Of a DNA stretch of 64,000 nt, positions 11,101-22,375 are shown piece by piece. The notes under the pieces are model-generated. The model saw only the letters and a program-made list of their open reading frames with translations, searched no databases and was not told the origin of the DNA. The position numbers and the translations under genes are program-made. The first letter of the stretch is position 1; every line of letters starts with the position of its first letter. Origin of the DNA: Orychophragmus violaceus (lineage: Eukaryota > Streptophyta > Magnoliopsida > Brassicales > Brassicaceae); assembly GCA_030180135.1 (NCBI GenBank), contig CM058232.1, positions 90,880,630 to 90,944,629 of the forward strand. Reading direction: 5' to 3'.

Positions 11101-12088
11101 GATTTCTACTGTTGCTGAGTGCCTGCATATTAGTACAAATATGAGCCCCACAACCAGTATCCATAACCCATGAGGTATTATCAGAAGTAGTTGTATTAAC
11201 TTCTATAACAAAAATACCTGTCGAAGAAGTCTCGAGAGTCTTCTTCTTCAATTCCTTTAGACCTTCTTGGAATTTCTTACATTCTCTCCTCCAATGCCCT
11301 GGTTCTTTACAGAACCTGCACATGTCAGTTGGCCCAGCCTTGGACTTGGGCTTGGGCTTTGGCGTGTCCTTGTCCGCGACTTGGACAGCCTTGGCCTTTC
11401 CCTTATCCTTAGCAGAGGATTTCTTAAACCCCTTGCCCTTTTGCACCATAAGCACATTGGGGTCCTTGGCGGTTTTCCTCAAGTTGGGCTCTGCAGTCTT
11501 GAGCATTCCGTGAAGCTCAGGCAATGTCTTACTCAAGCCATGCATGTTAAAGTTCAGAATGAACTGATCATAGCTTGCAGGTAATGACTGCAGAATGATG
11601 TCGCAGGCAAGTTCTTGGCTGATAGGACAGTCGAGTTTCTGAAGATGATCGAGATAACCCATCATCTTCAAGACATGAGGACTCACTGCCGCATTCGCAG
11701 CCAACTTACAGTCTAAGAGGTTCTTAACAGTCTGAAACCTCTCAGTCCTTGCTTGCTCCTGAAAAAGCGATTTCAGGCTTGCCATTATCTCAATTGGTGA
11801 CAACACACTCTCGAACTGCATTTGCAGCTCACCAGTCATTGTCGCCAACATAGGGAAATACACATCATTTTCATCTGACGAATGCTTTTCCCAAGCATTA
11901 TGCAGAGTCCTGGCGGCATTGTTAGCAGGCCTCTCGGGGAGAGGATCACGAAGGACATAATCCTTCTTCTCCTGCTTGAGGACCAGCCTCAAGTTCCTTG
12001 ACCACGTCAGGAAGTTCGTTCCAGTCAGCTTCTCCTTCTCGAGAACAGACCGGATTGAGAATGTGTTTTGTGTGCTTGTAGTAGTCAT
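8172..12088 (-). pseudogene. Copia Gag-Pol polyprotein, disrupted
   Basis: The start is the Met of MTTTSTQ at 12088. Domains in order: gag; CCHC knuckle CRFCKEPGHWRREC (about 11282-11323); protease with DTGCGAH (about 11150); an H/C zinc region and integrase with IHTD and SDRGGEY; RT with LYVDD (about 9145-9158); and RNase H ending in ADPLTKPL near 8200. Damage: TAG at 10289-10291 in the integrase TPQQNG motif, a one-base frameshift near 10130-10160, and an in-frame loss of roughly 20 residues in RT after QMD (near 9345), removing the usual VKTAFLNG stretch. An intact polyprotein would package, reverse-transcribe and integrate element RNA. The clade was not determined. Confidence 0.93.
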
Positions 12089-12639
12089 AGCTGAAATATA
12101 TAAGATAAAAAGGTTATTAGTTATTATGTTCAATATGATTAATCTCGTATTATATTTAATATGATTAATCACGCATTATATTCAATAACATAAGTTACCC
12201 TCAATAGAATATAATGATTCCAAGATCCACATATAACTAAGATTAAAGTGGGCCACTGGCCGTCACCAAACCTCAGCTTATATCGGTAAGCCCTATGTCG
12301 GCTAATTATATCCGTGATATAATTCTTGGTTGTGAATCTGGGCCCGAGGCCCAATTCACTCTGATGTCTCAAGGCCCGGGACTCCCGATGGCCTAGTCAA
12401 GAAAACCAGACTATACAGTCATGTAATCATTAATGTCTGGGACTCCCAATGACATTTATGAATCACAAACCATCTTATCCACGCAAAAGTAGACACCCTC
12501 ACACTGTAAGGCCATGAATACAATTGAATGGGCTTCGACAGCTGACATAGCCTGGACAAGACATCCAATGCTTGATATTATTTGAGGTTCGTAGGTTTAT
12601 TAAAATTCATTCCCAAAATAGAAGATTACTATTTCGGGA

Positions 12640-12800
12640 AACTTTCTATTTTTGGAACCTACTATTTTTGGAAACTTTCTAAAATTGGAAACTTTCTAAA
12701 AAAGGAAACTTTCTAACTTTAGAAATTTCTTAAAATCCAAAACCCGCAAATCTAGAAACTTCTATTTTAAGAAACTTTCTAATTTCAAAATTTCGGAAAC
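12640..12800. repeat. 17-bp tandem repeat GGAAACTTTCTAN5 in copia leader
   Basis: Three adjacent 17-bp units read GGAAACTTTCTAAAATT, GGAAACTTTCTAAAAAA and GGAAACTTTCTAACTTT. Diverged copies lie on both sides. Confidence 0.75.
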
Positions 12801-13232
12801 TTTAATTTAAAATCGACTTTATAATTTTATAAAACAAATTTTAAATTAATCTGAAGAAAGACTCAAATAATTGGCCCAATTGTTTTAACTTCTTGGCCCG
12901 AGGCCCAAGAATTGGTCCATGTCCAAGACATGACCCAATTGTCCAATTAAATGACATAACCGGTCTGGTTCATTAAAATTGGTCTAACCAAAATTAATTA
13001 CTACGACGACCACAATTGTCAACCGGTTATTTACTAAACCGGATTTTCTCAATTTATTTGGTCCAACCAAATCAAATTAGAAAATCCTGGTTTAGGCACT
13101 AAATCCAATAATTATTTCGACATTGGATTTCTTATCCCGGTTTAACCAGAACTTAATAAATTTATTAAGTCTGTTTATTAAACCGTGACGGTTTAAGTTT
13201 TAATTACATTAAACCGAGCCAAAACCCTAACC

Positions 13233-13426
13233 GCATCGATCGACGCTCTCAGCATCGATCCTGCATCGATCGTGCATCGATCGATGCTCTCACGCGTGCA
13301 CGAACGGTTAACAGATTTGGCCGAGAGATTCTCGCGAGATCCATGCGATCGTTTGATCGATCCATGCGATCGTGGTCAATCTCTCGCGGTTGCAACGATC
13401 GATCCATGCATTGCATCGATCGATGT
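13233..13426. repeat. Dyad cluster in copia leader
   Basis: Dyads and part-dyads begin at 13233, 13252, 13263, 13274, 13392 and 13413. The last pair is 21 bp apart, while the copies at 13252-13287 overlap by sharing half-sites (GCATCGATC-CTGCATCGATCG). Further GCGATCG words lie at 13345-13375. Confidence 0.8.
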
Positions 13427-13626
13427 AATGCGATCTCAGTCGATGCAAAAATCAGTTTAGGTCGCATACCAAATCAATATAGCTTGGTCATGCGATTTTT
13501 CAACTGTTTGTTTAGGATTCAATTCTTGTTTCTTAAGTGTTTTAATCTTATCAGTAGATTGATTCAAAAACACCTCTTTAAACAATCCTAAACATGAATC
13601 TAAACAAGAAAAACCAGAACCAATAG

Positions 13627-13638
13627 CTCTGATACCAC
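13627..13638 (-). other. Primer-binding site of the copia element
   Basis: On the minus strand TGGTATCAGAGC follows the 5' LTR end TTGCTTCA after one base. This is the standard initiator tRNA-Met complement of copia elements. Confidence 0.92.
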
Positions 13639-14293
13639 TGAAGCAATGTTTAGATGAATCCTGATTCAATTCTCTGATTAATTCATCCTAAACATGCGGA
13701 TCTAGGTTCTCTTGATTAGAAACAATTGTTGATCTCACCTTATACCTGTTTATGCAGCGGAAAGGGATGGTATGGTCAGAGATCAGAGAGCCACCGAGGG
13801 ATAACTCCTCCAGAGGTTCACACACGCACACCAAGCAGGAAGAGAGGCTGCTAGACCGAGCTGAGGAGGCGTCGCAGGAGAGAGAGAGTTGGCGGTTGGG
13901 TTAGGGTTGAAGAGGAAAACAGACTCGAGTTTTATTTATAAAACTCGTCCGGTTCCTCTTGGGCCATTTGGCCGTTCGCGCACTGTGTCGATCGACACAT
14001 CATGTGCATCGATCGACACACAGTGGCTAAACCCTTTTATTCTCTCTAAGTACAGTAAATGCCTGGCACTTTTACCGTACTTCTGCTAAGCCATTCCTAC
14101 ACATTTTCCTGTTAGCTTAGGCGTGTGACCCATATGGGATCATATAATAGAGGCAATAAGTCCAAGACTTATAGATCATGAGCGGACTCTAGCAAGCCAT
14201 CATGACCCCCAGTATTATATGACTTATGTCTGATCATTGACATACTCTTACTTTCTAGAGACAGTACCGAGATTACTGGACACAATTCCAACA
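13639..14293 (-). repeat. 5' LTR of the copia element
   Basis: Same length as the 3' LTR, with two visible differences. It holds the dyad pair at 13985-14019. Confidence 0.93.
13985..14019. repeat. Dyad pair in copia 5' LTR
   Basis: GTGTCGATCGACAC at 13985 and GCATCGATCGACAC at 14006, 21 bp apart, identical to the 3' LTR pair. Confidence 0.88.
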
Positions 14294-14298
14294 CATGA
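14294..14298. other. Target-site duplication CATGA (right) of the copia element
   Basis: CATGA follows the LTR end CCAACA and matches 6662-6666. Confidence 0.9.
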
Positions 14299-15485
14299 CT
14301 CTTGGGATTGATGAGCAGGTGCTTGCTGTGTGCAGAGGCATTGGTCTAGGGACAATGCCGATGCAACCTCATGATCTCTACCCTGAGCTGGTCAGGCAGC
14401 TGATGGCCACTTGCAGAGTGGTTTACTCGGATCCCAACAACCGGAGCGCTACAGTTGGGACATTTACATTCATGAGTTGGGGAGTCAGGTATCGGATTCC
14501 TCTACTTGATCTTTGCAGGATCTACGGGTTCAGTACTGGGCCGAGGCGCATTGCCATGCCACTAGAGTGGGACGCAGATGAGGCCAGACTGTTCTGGGAG
14601 TGTATTGGCAGTGGTCGATACAACTCCAGGATCACTCCTGTGGTGCAGATGAGACATCCGGTGCTGCGATATGTCTCGCGTGTCTTGTGCTGGAGCTTGC
14701 TTTGCAAGTTCGAGGCAAACAAGATGCGCAAATATGAGATGGAGCTGCTGTTTATGGGACTGAGAGATCAGTTTAGAGGATCTGGAGTGAGAGATCCTAC
14801 TACGGGTCTCAACTTGGGAGCTATCTTCGCACAGCATTTAGTTGATCTGCAGACGAAGCCTTTCGATGGAGTTGGTACTGAGACGGTAGGGAGTTTGCTT
14901 ACTCCCATTTTTGAGTACTGTGGGATTCCTCTTCATGGTACAGAGCGTGATACATCCCGGGAGTTCCTGGATCTGAGCCATTTGCAGAGCGCTACTTGGC
15001 TCAAGGAGGGGCGCATTTGGGTTTACACCGATCCGACCACTGGGAGGACTGGTATAGAGCTTCCTGCTGCCAGATGGACGCAGATTGACACATTAGAGGC
15101 ACTGAGATTTCAGCCTCCTGAGTCTGCGCAGCGTGGGATTCCTTCTATGGCTCATCCGCTGGGAGAGCCTTCCTCACGAGCTTCGACTTCTTCTGCCCCT
15201 GCTCCTGCGCCCGCGCCAGCCCCAGTCGACATTGTGGGTCCCTTTCCTGAGCCTGCAATGGCTTACGGTGCATATTCTGAGGCAGAGTGGAGAGAGAGAT
15301 CCGATGGTATGTTTCGAGTTCTTTGGAACTTCGTGCGTACTTGCAGCTGCAGGAGGCCACCACAGATCCATCAGCCCGTACCTGACCGACGTCGTCGACA
15401 GCGATCTCCGACTGATACTGATCCTGCACCCGAGGCAGCCGATGACGATGCACTGTATGTTGGGATAGACGATGTGAGCGAGTGA
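14299..15485 (+). pseudogene. Athila ORF-1-like protein, C-terminal part
   Basis: Continuation of the ORF starting at 6327, with no stop until TGA at 15483. The pattern YPELVRQLMAT, then FMSWGVRYRIPLLDLCRIYGF, resembles the Athila ORF-1 family. A Pro/Ala repeat (about 15200-15230) and an acidic tail follow. No signal peptide or convincing membrane segment is visible, so an envelope role is not supported by sequence. Apart from the insertion the ORF looks undamaged, consistent with recent activity of family A. Confidence 0.72.
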
Positions 15486-15709
15486 GAGTAGTCTCCATAC
15501 TTTCGGTTCTGTATTCTGACTTTTTCTTTTCTTTTGCACTTTTCTTATTTTCTTAGGATTCTATTATGTTTGGATGGTTTGGCATGATTTGATACATTTG
15601 TTGTTTCAGTTTTACTCTGTTTCTAGTGTTTTCAGCTTGCAGGATTGAAAATTGACATAAACCGACGGATTAACCTGCTAACTTGCTGACTGTTCGTGAA
15701 AATCGCAGT

Positions 15710-15850
15710 GCGTCGATCGACACACCATTGTGTCGATCGTCACAATACGAAAGAATCGCATTGCAGCGATCGTTGCGGTCCTGAGCAACGATCGATCCCC
15801 AACGAAAATCGCACAGCAACGGTCGGTGCACCTAGTGCAACGATCGATGC
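15710..15850. repeat. Dyad cluster (three pairs) in family A 3' region
   Basis: 14-mers start at 15710, 15730, 15763, 15785, 15816 and 15837, giving pair spacings of 20, 22 and 21 bp. Confidence 0.85.
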
Positions 15851-16889
15851 CTGACTGCGACAGAGGTAAAACCCGAGAGAACTAACCATTCAATTCACTA
15901 ATTTTTGTTTTCTTTCTTTTAACCAATCCCTTGCTTGACACTACTGGGGACAGTGTGTCTTAAGTGTGGGGGAGGTTCTACTAATTACTTTCTTTTGTTT
16001 TCTTAAGAGTCAGTTAATTTTTAAAATTTGTTTTTCGAGTCAAAATTTGTTTAAGTAGGAAACAATGATTTTTTGAGAAGATTAGCAGCATTTGCAGGAA
16101 CTTAAGTGACCATTGAGATGAAGCTGCAGATTAATCTATGACTATTAGAAAACCCCATCACGGATCAACCTACTGAGGACACCCACATCACTTCAGGTAT
16201 CAGAGGATCCTTTTACTGACTTCACCCCTAATACTGACTTAGATTTTCTCACCTAAGGGCTTGGTATACTTTGTGTCGGGTTCCTTTGCTAGTTCTGACA
16301 CAATTTGTAAACCTGTCCTATCTAGTTCCCTTCTCCCCTTCCATAAAGTAAAAAAAAAAAAAGATAATAAACTGAGGATGAGTTAGTAACTCCGAAGTGG
16401 TCATGGGAATGGTAGCTAAAACTCTCATATCCTGTGTATCCATGGAATGTGTCCAAAGTACACCCCATAACGGGAAGAACACTGATAAAAAAAATAAAAT
16501 GATACCTAATGGGGAAAAAATCAGTTGTTAAGGAAGGGAAAGAGAAGAAAGGGACTAGAGAAAGATAGTATGGTGGTCTAGAGCTGGAAAAGTAAGAACC
16601 CATGTGCCCTTTGATCGATACTCCTTAGGTGAGACCGCACTTTAATACTTGCAGAAGTCAGTAGGGAGAATTTGAATGCTTGAATGTGATTGTGGAGTTT
16701 ACTTAGGACAGTTGCTAAGTGTGGGGGAAGTATATGTTGGTCTTGATGTCTGTAGATTGATTCTTTCATGTGAATTACTAAGGGGAATCTGAATGCTGCT
16801 GCTTCTAGGACAAAATGAGTTTCTGAAGAGTTTTCAAACCTCTTCACTACATTTTAGTTCTCTGTTTTGCTTGAGGGCAAGCAAAGGCT

Positions 16890-16903
16890 AAGTGTGGGGG
16901 AGT
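16890..16903 (+). other. Polypurine tract adjacent to family A 3' LTR
   Basis: AAGTGTGGGGGAGT directly precedes the LTR. Near-identical internal copies lie at 15962 and 16717. Confidence 0.8.
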
Positions 16904-18098
16904 TGATATATCATGGTTTTTACCCAGTTTAGACCATGATATAGATGTGTTTTTAGTGTCTTTTGTATTCGTTTAGAGTCTTTTACAGGTTTAATCAAGT
17001 TTGGAGCTAATTGGAGATATTTGGAGCATTTTGGGACTTTTGGGACGTTTTGGCCGAGAGCTGAAGTCACTGCCTGATTTATTGATCATGCATCGACCGA
17101 CACACCTTGTGCATCTGTCGACACACTACCGAGATGGGCCGTACACGTCGGTTTAATGAAGTTATGAAGATTTGCAAAGAAGCCCAAGATAGTTCCAGTA
17201 TTTACACAGAAGCCCCATCCGAGATTATGCCTATATATACTAGTTTTTGGTGTTTTATTTAGTTACGCTTTCATACTTAGAGCTAAGAGATTTCTAGAGC
17301 TTTTGGGGCTGATCTATTTCCTGTATTCACTTATTTTGGAGAAGATTTCGAACCCCTTTATCTATTTAATTTCTTATATGCAATCTATTATTTCTTTGAT
17401 TATGTTTTCATTAATCATGTCTGAGTAGATCCATAGTTGAGTTTAGGGTTTCTCATTAGGGTTTGATGACTTGCTAGACTTGTTTAATTCAGTTAGGATT
17501 CACATGTTTAGAATGTTCTTCAAACTAAATTGTGCTTAATGCTAGTTCTAACCTGATCAATTAGAATCTAGATCTTAGGTTGCTAAATACGTCACGAGAG
17601 TGGGGTTTAGGAACCTGAACTATTTAGGTTGAGCAATTAAATTATTCGCAAAGAGATTTGGCTTAGTTTAATTGTGAACATATCGAACTTGAACTTAATG
17701 CTAGTTTAATCTGTTAGTAATTGCAAAGAGATTTGGGTTACTGCACTTAGGCTTAGAGAGTTTTCGCAAAGAGATTTGGTTAACTCTATTTCCGTGATTT
17801 GAGTTCTAGAACTGAGTTTAATTTGATCCTGACTGATTAGCTTGTCTGCTTGTCTGATTTCCTGAGAATACCCTAGGCTTGACGCTTTTAGTTTATTGCT
17901 TACAAAACCGATTCCTGCTACTGTTTACTTTCTTGCAACGCAATTTATTTACTTCACTACTTGCTTTATTTCTAGTTTAATCTCTACGTTTCTGTTTCTA
18001 TTGAGACCAAGTGTCCCTGTGGATTCGATAACCCTATATACTACTTGACATTGCTGTTCACTTGCAGTTTAGAATAGGGTAAAACTTAGAACCTATCA
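16904..18098 (+). repeat. 3' LTR of Athila family A
   Basis: 1195 bp, about five mismatches to the 5' LTR. One mismatch (GCATCTGTCGACAC at 17111) damages the second dyad of the pair at 17090-17124. Confidence 0.93.
17090..17124. repeat. Dyad pair in family A 3' LTR
   Basis: GCATCGACCGACAC at 17090 and GCATCTGTCGACAC at 17111, spacing 21 bp. The second copy has one mutated core base. Confidence 0.85.
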
Positions 18099-18103
18099 AT
18101 GAT
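18099..18103. other. Target-site duplication ATGAT (right) of Athila family A
   Basis: ATGAT after the LTR end ACCTATCA matches 1822-1826. Confidence 0.92.
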
Positions 18104-19026
18104 CAAATTAAGTCCGTTTCTAGAACTCAAACACAGTTATAGAATTAACCAACTTTCGTTGCGAGAATTCTCTATGTCTAATAGCAGAAACCCAAATTTC
18201 TTTGCAATTCCTAACAGATTAAACTAGCCTTAAGTGCAAGTTCGAAATGTTCACAATTCAATTAAACCAAATTTCTTTGCGGATAATTAAATTGCTCAAC
18301 CTAAATAGTTCAGATTCTAAATTACATTTTCGTGTCAATTTAATAACCTAGAGTCTAGATTCTAAGTGATTAGGTTAGAAACTAGTATTAAGAACAATTC
18401 AGGTTGAAGAACAAATAAGTTATGAATCCTTAACTGAATAATTAAATCTAGCAAGTCATGAAATCCCTAACGAGAATCCCTAAACCTAACTATGAATCTA
18501 CTCAGACATGATCAATGAAACAGAAATCAATGAATAAATAGATTGCATAAATAGAGAGTAAGAATAAAAGGGGTTCAAAATCTTCTCCAAAAGCAGGAAG
18601 CAGTACAGGTTCAGATCAGCCCCAAAAGCTCTAAAATCTCTATGCTCAAAGTATGAAAGCGTTAGTAAAAGCGTAGCCTAAACAATGGCTTAAAAACCCT
18701 AATATAATGATCTAATCATGGCTGGGGCGTTCTTTGTAATTATGAGAAACTTCTGGGCTTTGTTGCAAATTCCAAATCTTTCATTAAACTGCCGAGAAGT
18801 AGTCTGATTCGCATGTGTGTCGATCGATGCGAACCTCTGTTTTGGACAGTGAACTCTATCTCTCGGGTTAAATCTCCAAAATGCTCTAGAATGTGCCATA
18901 ATCTCCAAATCCGCTCCAAACGTACCTAGACCTGTAAACACATCTAAAAGACTCCAAAACATAATAAAAGAATCGATAAATAAGACATATACCATGGTTA
19001 AAAACCCTAAAATCCATGGTATATCA
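18104..19026 (-). repeat. Family B Athila LTR, 5' part
   Basis: Continuation of the LTR that begins at 1560. It ends, in plus orientation, in CCATGGTATATCA. It carries a single dyad at 18817. Confidence 0.9.
18817..18830. repeat. Single dyad in family B LTR
   Basis: GTGTCGATCGATGC, one copy, at the position equivalent to 43834 and 52088. Confidence 0.82.
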
Positions 19027-19980
19027 TTTACTACTAAGGTCCTACAAGGCTCTATTACAAACTAGTGCATAGTGGGGAAAAGAAGAGACTACTCATGGCT
19101 TGCTAATAAATTGATGAAATTTAAACAGGAAGTGTTCCACTGGATAAATTTGAGAGTTGGAAATGGGAGAACCTGTTTGTTTTGGAAGCATAATTGGTCA
19201 CCGTATGGTGATCTTCGTCAGTTCTTTGAATTGGGAGGCAGGAACCGGTTGGGCATCCCTATCGGTGCAACTCTTAGTGACCTTAACATCAAAGGCGTCT
19301 GGAACTTAAGGCCTGCAAGGTCTGATCCGCACGTTCTGCTCCACTCTTATCTTTTGACCGTAAACTTAAACAATGATGATGATGTGTATGAATGGGTTGT
19401 GGCTGGAAAAAAGATTGAAAAATTCAAAACCGGTGCTATGTACTCTACTTTGAGAGAGCAAGGTCCTTTATTACCTTATTGGAAAGTCATCTGGACTCCT
19501 GCTAGTATTCCAAGGCATAGCTTTCTCTGCTGGTTATTTGCTCTAAATAGATGTCCTACACGGGATAGGCTTCAAAGTTGGGGACTCGCCACTGATACCG
19601 CTTGCCTGCTATGCAACTTGGCTCCTGAATCCAGGGATCACATCCTTTTTGACTGCTCATACTCCTGGACCATTTGGCAATCAGTCGCCAACAGATGCTC
19701 TTTCTTGCCCCTGAGAAGCTGGACCCAGATAATCTCAACGCTTGAATCTGCAAGTAGACCAAAGAATATGCGTCAGTTACAGTGTATTGCTTGGCAGTGT
19801 GCAATATACTTCATTTGGATGGAAATAAATAACAGGATTCATCGGAACCAATTCAAGAGTACTGACTCAGTGCTTCTTCAGATTGACTCTACTGTTAGAA
19901 ATATAATCTCTAACTTGCGAGATAGAAACCCTTCAAGATCCTCTGCTATGATTCAAGCATGGTTCTCTGTGGGATCTTAA
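19027..19980 (+). pseudogene. LINE (L1-type) ORF2 C-terminus, zinc-binding RT-associated domain
   Basis: From 19072 an open frame of 302 residues shows the plant LINE pattern after reverse transcriptase: VGNGRTCLFWKHNWSP, later WKVIWTPASIPRHSFLCWLFALNRCPTRDRL, then CLLCNLAPESRDHILFDCSYS. These match the zf-RVT domain (PF13966). The 5' part of the LINE is absent because the family B Athila LTR ends at 19026, so the LINE was the target of that insertion and its other half should lie beyond position 1. The last part of ORF2 is intact up to TAA at 19978. Confidence 0.85.
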
Positions 19981-20920
19981 TTTCTGGGTTTTGTACTAAC
20001 CTTCTTCTCGTCTATGAGTCCTTGGATCTTGTCTAATGGCTCTCTGGTCTCCAGTTTGCCCCTGCCAGGACTCAGTTTGGTCCTTTGCGTCCTTAGATCT
20101 GGTCTTATGGCTCCCTGATCTCAGTTTGCCCATGCCAGGATGCTACTGATCCCTCTTACTTTTGTCTCAACTCTCATGAGTCTTCTCTTTTGGTGTGGCC
20201 TTCGCCTAGCTTTCTGGATCTCTTTGCGCTAAATTGGGTTTCTTGTTTCCACCTTATGGCTCCTCCTGCTTCCTTGGATCTGGTTACATGGCTCTAGGGT
20301 TGATCTTTGGAGTCCAGGTTTCCCCTGCCAGGATGCTCTGGCCGTTAATCAATCTATCCAGTTTTCCCTAAAAGCCCTTTTATATGGCTTCGCCGCTATC
20401 TAGCCTCTGCCTAGATCTCATTGCATGTATTGGATTTGGGTCTATATTGCTTCCTTCTCTACTGACCTCTCCACTGCTCCTTGGATCTGGTCATTTAGTT
20501 CTCTACTCTCATGTTTGCTCCTGCCTAGATGCGGTGATCTGATTTCTTCGTTTTGTCTCTTACTACTGCTTCCATGGATCTGGTTTAATGGCTCTTTGTC
20601 TCTCAGTTTGCCCCTGCCTGGAACTGGTGTTTCTTCGCTTTGTCTTCGCTTCCTCATCATCTGGCGTTGGGTCTCGTTCATCTATTGCCTGGTTTCTTAG
20701 CTCCTCCGGTAAATCCATTGACACCTGAAAGGGTCGATCCGCTCGATGGGGAGTTGGTCGATTCCTACAGTATGTCTTGGATATGTTCCGATGATTCAGT
20801 TTGCTCATGGGGGGGGGGGGAGTTGACTGATCGTCGACCATGGCTTCTCCTCTCCTCGTTCTGTCCTCAAACGATTTGGTTTACTGGGTTCAAGTTAGTT
20901 CCTGATTTTGACTAAAATGG
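19981..20920 (+). repeat. LINE 3' untranslated region with degenerate repeats
   Basis: At least five irregular repeats of the form TTGGATCTGGTN then ATGGCTC then CAGTTTGCCCCTGCC, at about 20025, 20093, 20273, 20472 and 20573. A run of twelve G lies at 20809-20820. No poly(A) tail was identified, so the LINE end is uncertain. Confidence 0.55.
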
Positions 20921-22322
20921 GTATGGGTTGGGCTTTATTTTGGTTTACTGCTTGGGCTGTAAGACTCTTCGGTCCCCTTTATTTAAATAGAAGAATATTT
21001 TGTTTTTTTAAATCTATGAATTATCTTAGATCTAGCCATTTAGGTATTCAGATTGAGTTCGGATCAAATCTATTCGGATACAAAGATATTCGGGTAAGAA
21101 AATTTAATATCTATACATGTTTCAACCAAGTTTCGGTTAGGATTCGGGTCAGGTTTTTTGGATCCGGATTGGTTTGGGTTCTAAATTATTATACCTATAA
21201 ATTATCTGAAATAAATGGGTACATTTCGGGTTCAGTTCGGTTTGGTTCCGGATATTTTCGGTTCTTTATGGGTACTTTTATCCAAAATATCTGAAAAAAT
21301 TAACTAAATCAAATTAAACAAAGAATCTTCATATGTTGTTCTCCAGAGTCTTCACTAACACTGTGCATGAGGTTATCTTTGCTATTTACTATATTTGGGT
21401 GTTAAAACGTATTAGTTATATTTATATAACTGATTATATATAATATATAATACTTTAAGTTTTACTAATTCCAAAGAACAATCTCGTATTTTAAGTTTCT
21501 CAACTGTAAAACTCATGGATACAATGATAAAACTAGATGACTAATCGTAATGGCTAATAATTTTAGAAAATAAACCCTTTTAATGGTTTAGTGTCTTTGA
21601 TTCTAGTCTTCGGATACCTATTCGAACCTCGGATAATACTTATACCCATAAATATGCTAGTTAAATAACTAATAGGATAAGATATTTATTTTTGTTTGAT
21701 TATAAATTCAGATAATTTTTTTAGATTCAGGTTTGAGTATTCGGATCCGAATATTTTACTCAGACCTAATTTATCTTACCAGTCCATTCCAGGTCTCTAA
21801 TATCAAAGCGCGTGATTAAGTTCCGTTAACAAAAATGTTTTCGGAACAAGACGAAAGAGTTCCATTTTGCTGAATTAATAAAAAAGTAAACTTTTTCTCT
21901 TTTTTCTTGTGTCAACTCATTTTTATATTTAAATTACATCAATAAATATTTAATTTATATTTACAAATATTTTTAAAATAAATAGAAAAGTGTATTTTTT
22001 TTTTATTTTCTACATATAAAATAACTTAAAATATAAAAGATCATGTTACTTGATGTAAACAATATATCTTCAATAAACAATTTAAATTTTATAAAGTCTA
22101 AATATATTTAATGATTTAAATTTAATACATATATATAATAGTAGTTTATCAACAATAAAACTAGAAATCTAATAAACTGATCATTAATCGTATTTTGAAA
22201 ACTAATTGATAACATTTATTTTTAGTAAGTTATTTAGTTAATTAAAAAAAATTCACAAAATATGTTATTTGTATTTACTTGATTTTAGTAGTAATATATG
22301 AAAATTTCAAAAAATAAAATAA

Positions 22323-22375
<53 letters not shown>

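Larger units (their letters stand above)
12089..13638 (-). other. Copia 5' leader with repeats
   Basis: About 1.5 kb between the primer-binding site and gag. It contains short direct repeats of GGAAACTTTCTA (12640-12800), several CCGGTT or AACCGG words, and a dyad cluster near the primer-binding site. There are no coding domains. Confidence 0.75.
6667..14293 (-). mobile_element. Ty1/copia retrotransposon, nested in Athila family A
   Basis: A 7627-bp element on the minus strand. The 5' LTR is 13639-14293 and the 3' LTR 6667-7321, both 655 bp, with only two differences seen by eye. The primer-binding site next to the 5' LTR reads TGGTATCAGAGC (initiator tRNA-Met type), and a polypurine tract AAGTGGGAGAT abuts the 3' LTR. 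The TSD is CATGA. The gag-pol frame is broken by an amber codon, a frameshift and an internal RT deletion, so this copy could not supply its own enzymes. With near-identical LTRs, it probably inserted recently using proteins of another copy. Confidence 0.95.
15486..16903 (+). other. 3' non-coding region of family A with three polypurine tracts
   Basis: About 1.4 kb without real ORFs. It contains a dyad cluster (15710-15850) and three copies of AAGTGTGGGGGA (15962, 16717, 16890), the last of which abuts the 3' LTR and is the presumed plus-strand primer. The region is homologous to 50640-51891 of family B. Confidence 0.8.
1827..18098 (+). mobile_element. Athila-type Ty3 retrotransposon, family A, complete but pol-less, with nested copia
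   Basis: A structurally complete element with 5' LTR 1827-3021, primer-binding site 3028-3045, gag-protease ORF 3293-5935, a conserved hairpin at 5981, a second ORF resembling Athila ORF-1 (6327-15485, split by a copia insertion), a triple polypurine region and 3' LTR 16904-18098. Both LTRs are 1195 bp and I count about five mismatches by eye. The TSD is ATGAT. Without the 7.6-kb copia insertion the element is about 8.6 kb. No reverse transcriptase, RNase H or integrase is present: the sequence passes from the end of protease straight to the tail of pol. Mobilisation therefore must have used enzymes from another Athila copy (inference). Confidence 0.93.

Noticed and set aside
14299..15485. 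Envelope glycoprotein call for the second ORF of family A
   Set aside because: No signal peptide, furin-like site or convincing transmembrane helix is visible. Only the position is env-like.
20425..21294. Open frames of 79-128 codons with hydrophobic stretches
   Set aside because: They lie in the LINE 3' region and AT-rich repeats, lack domains and overlap each other on both strands.
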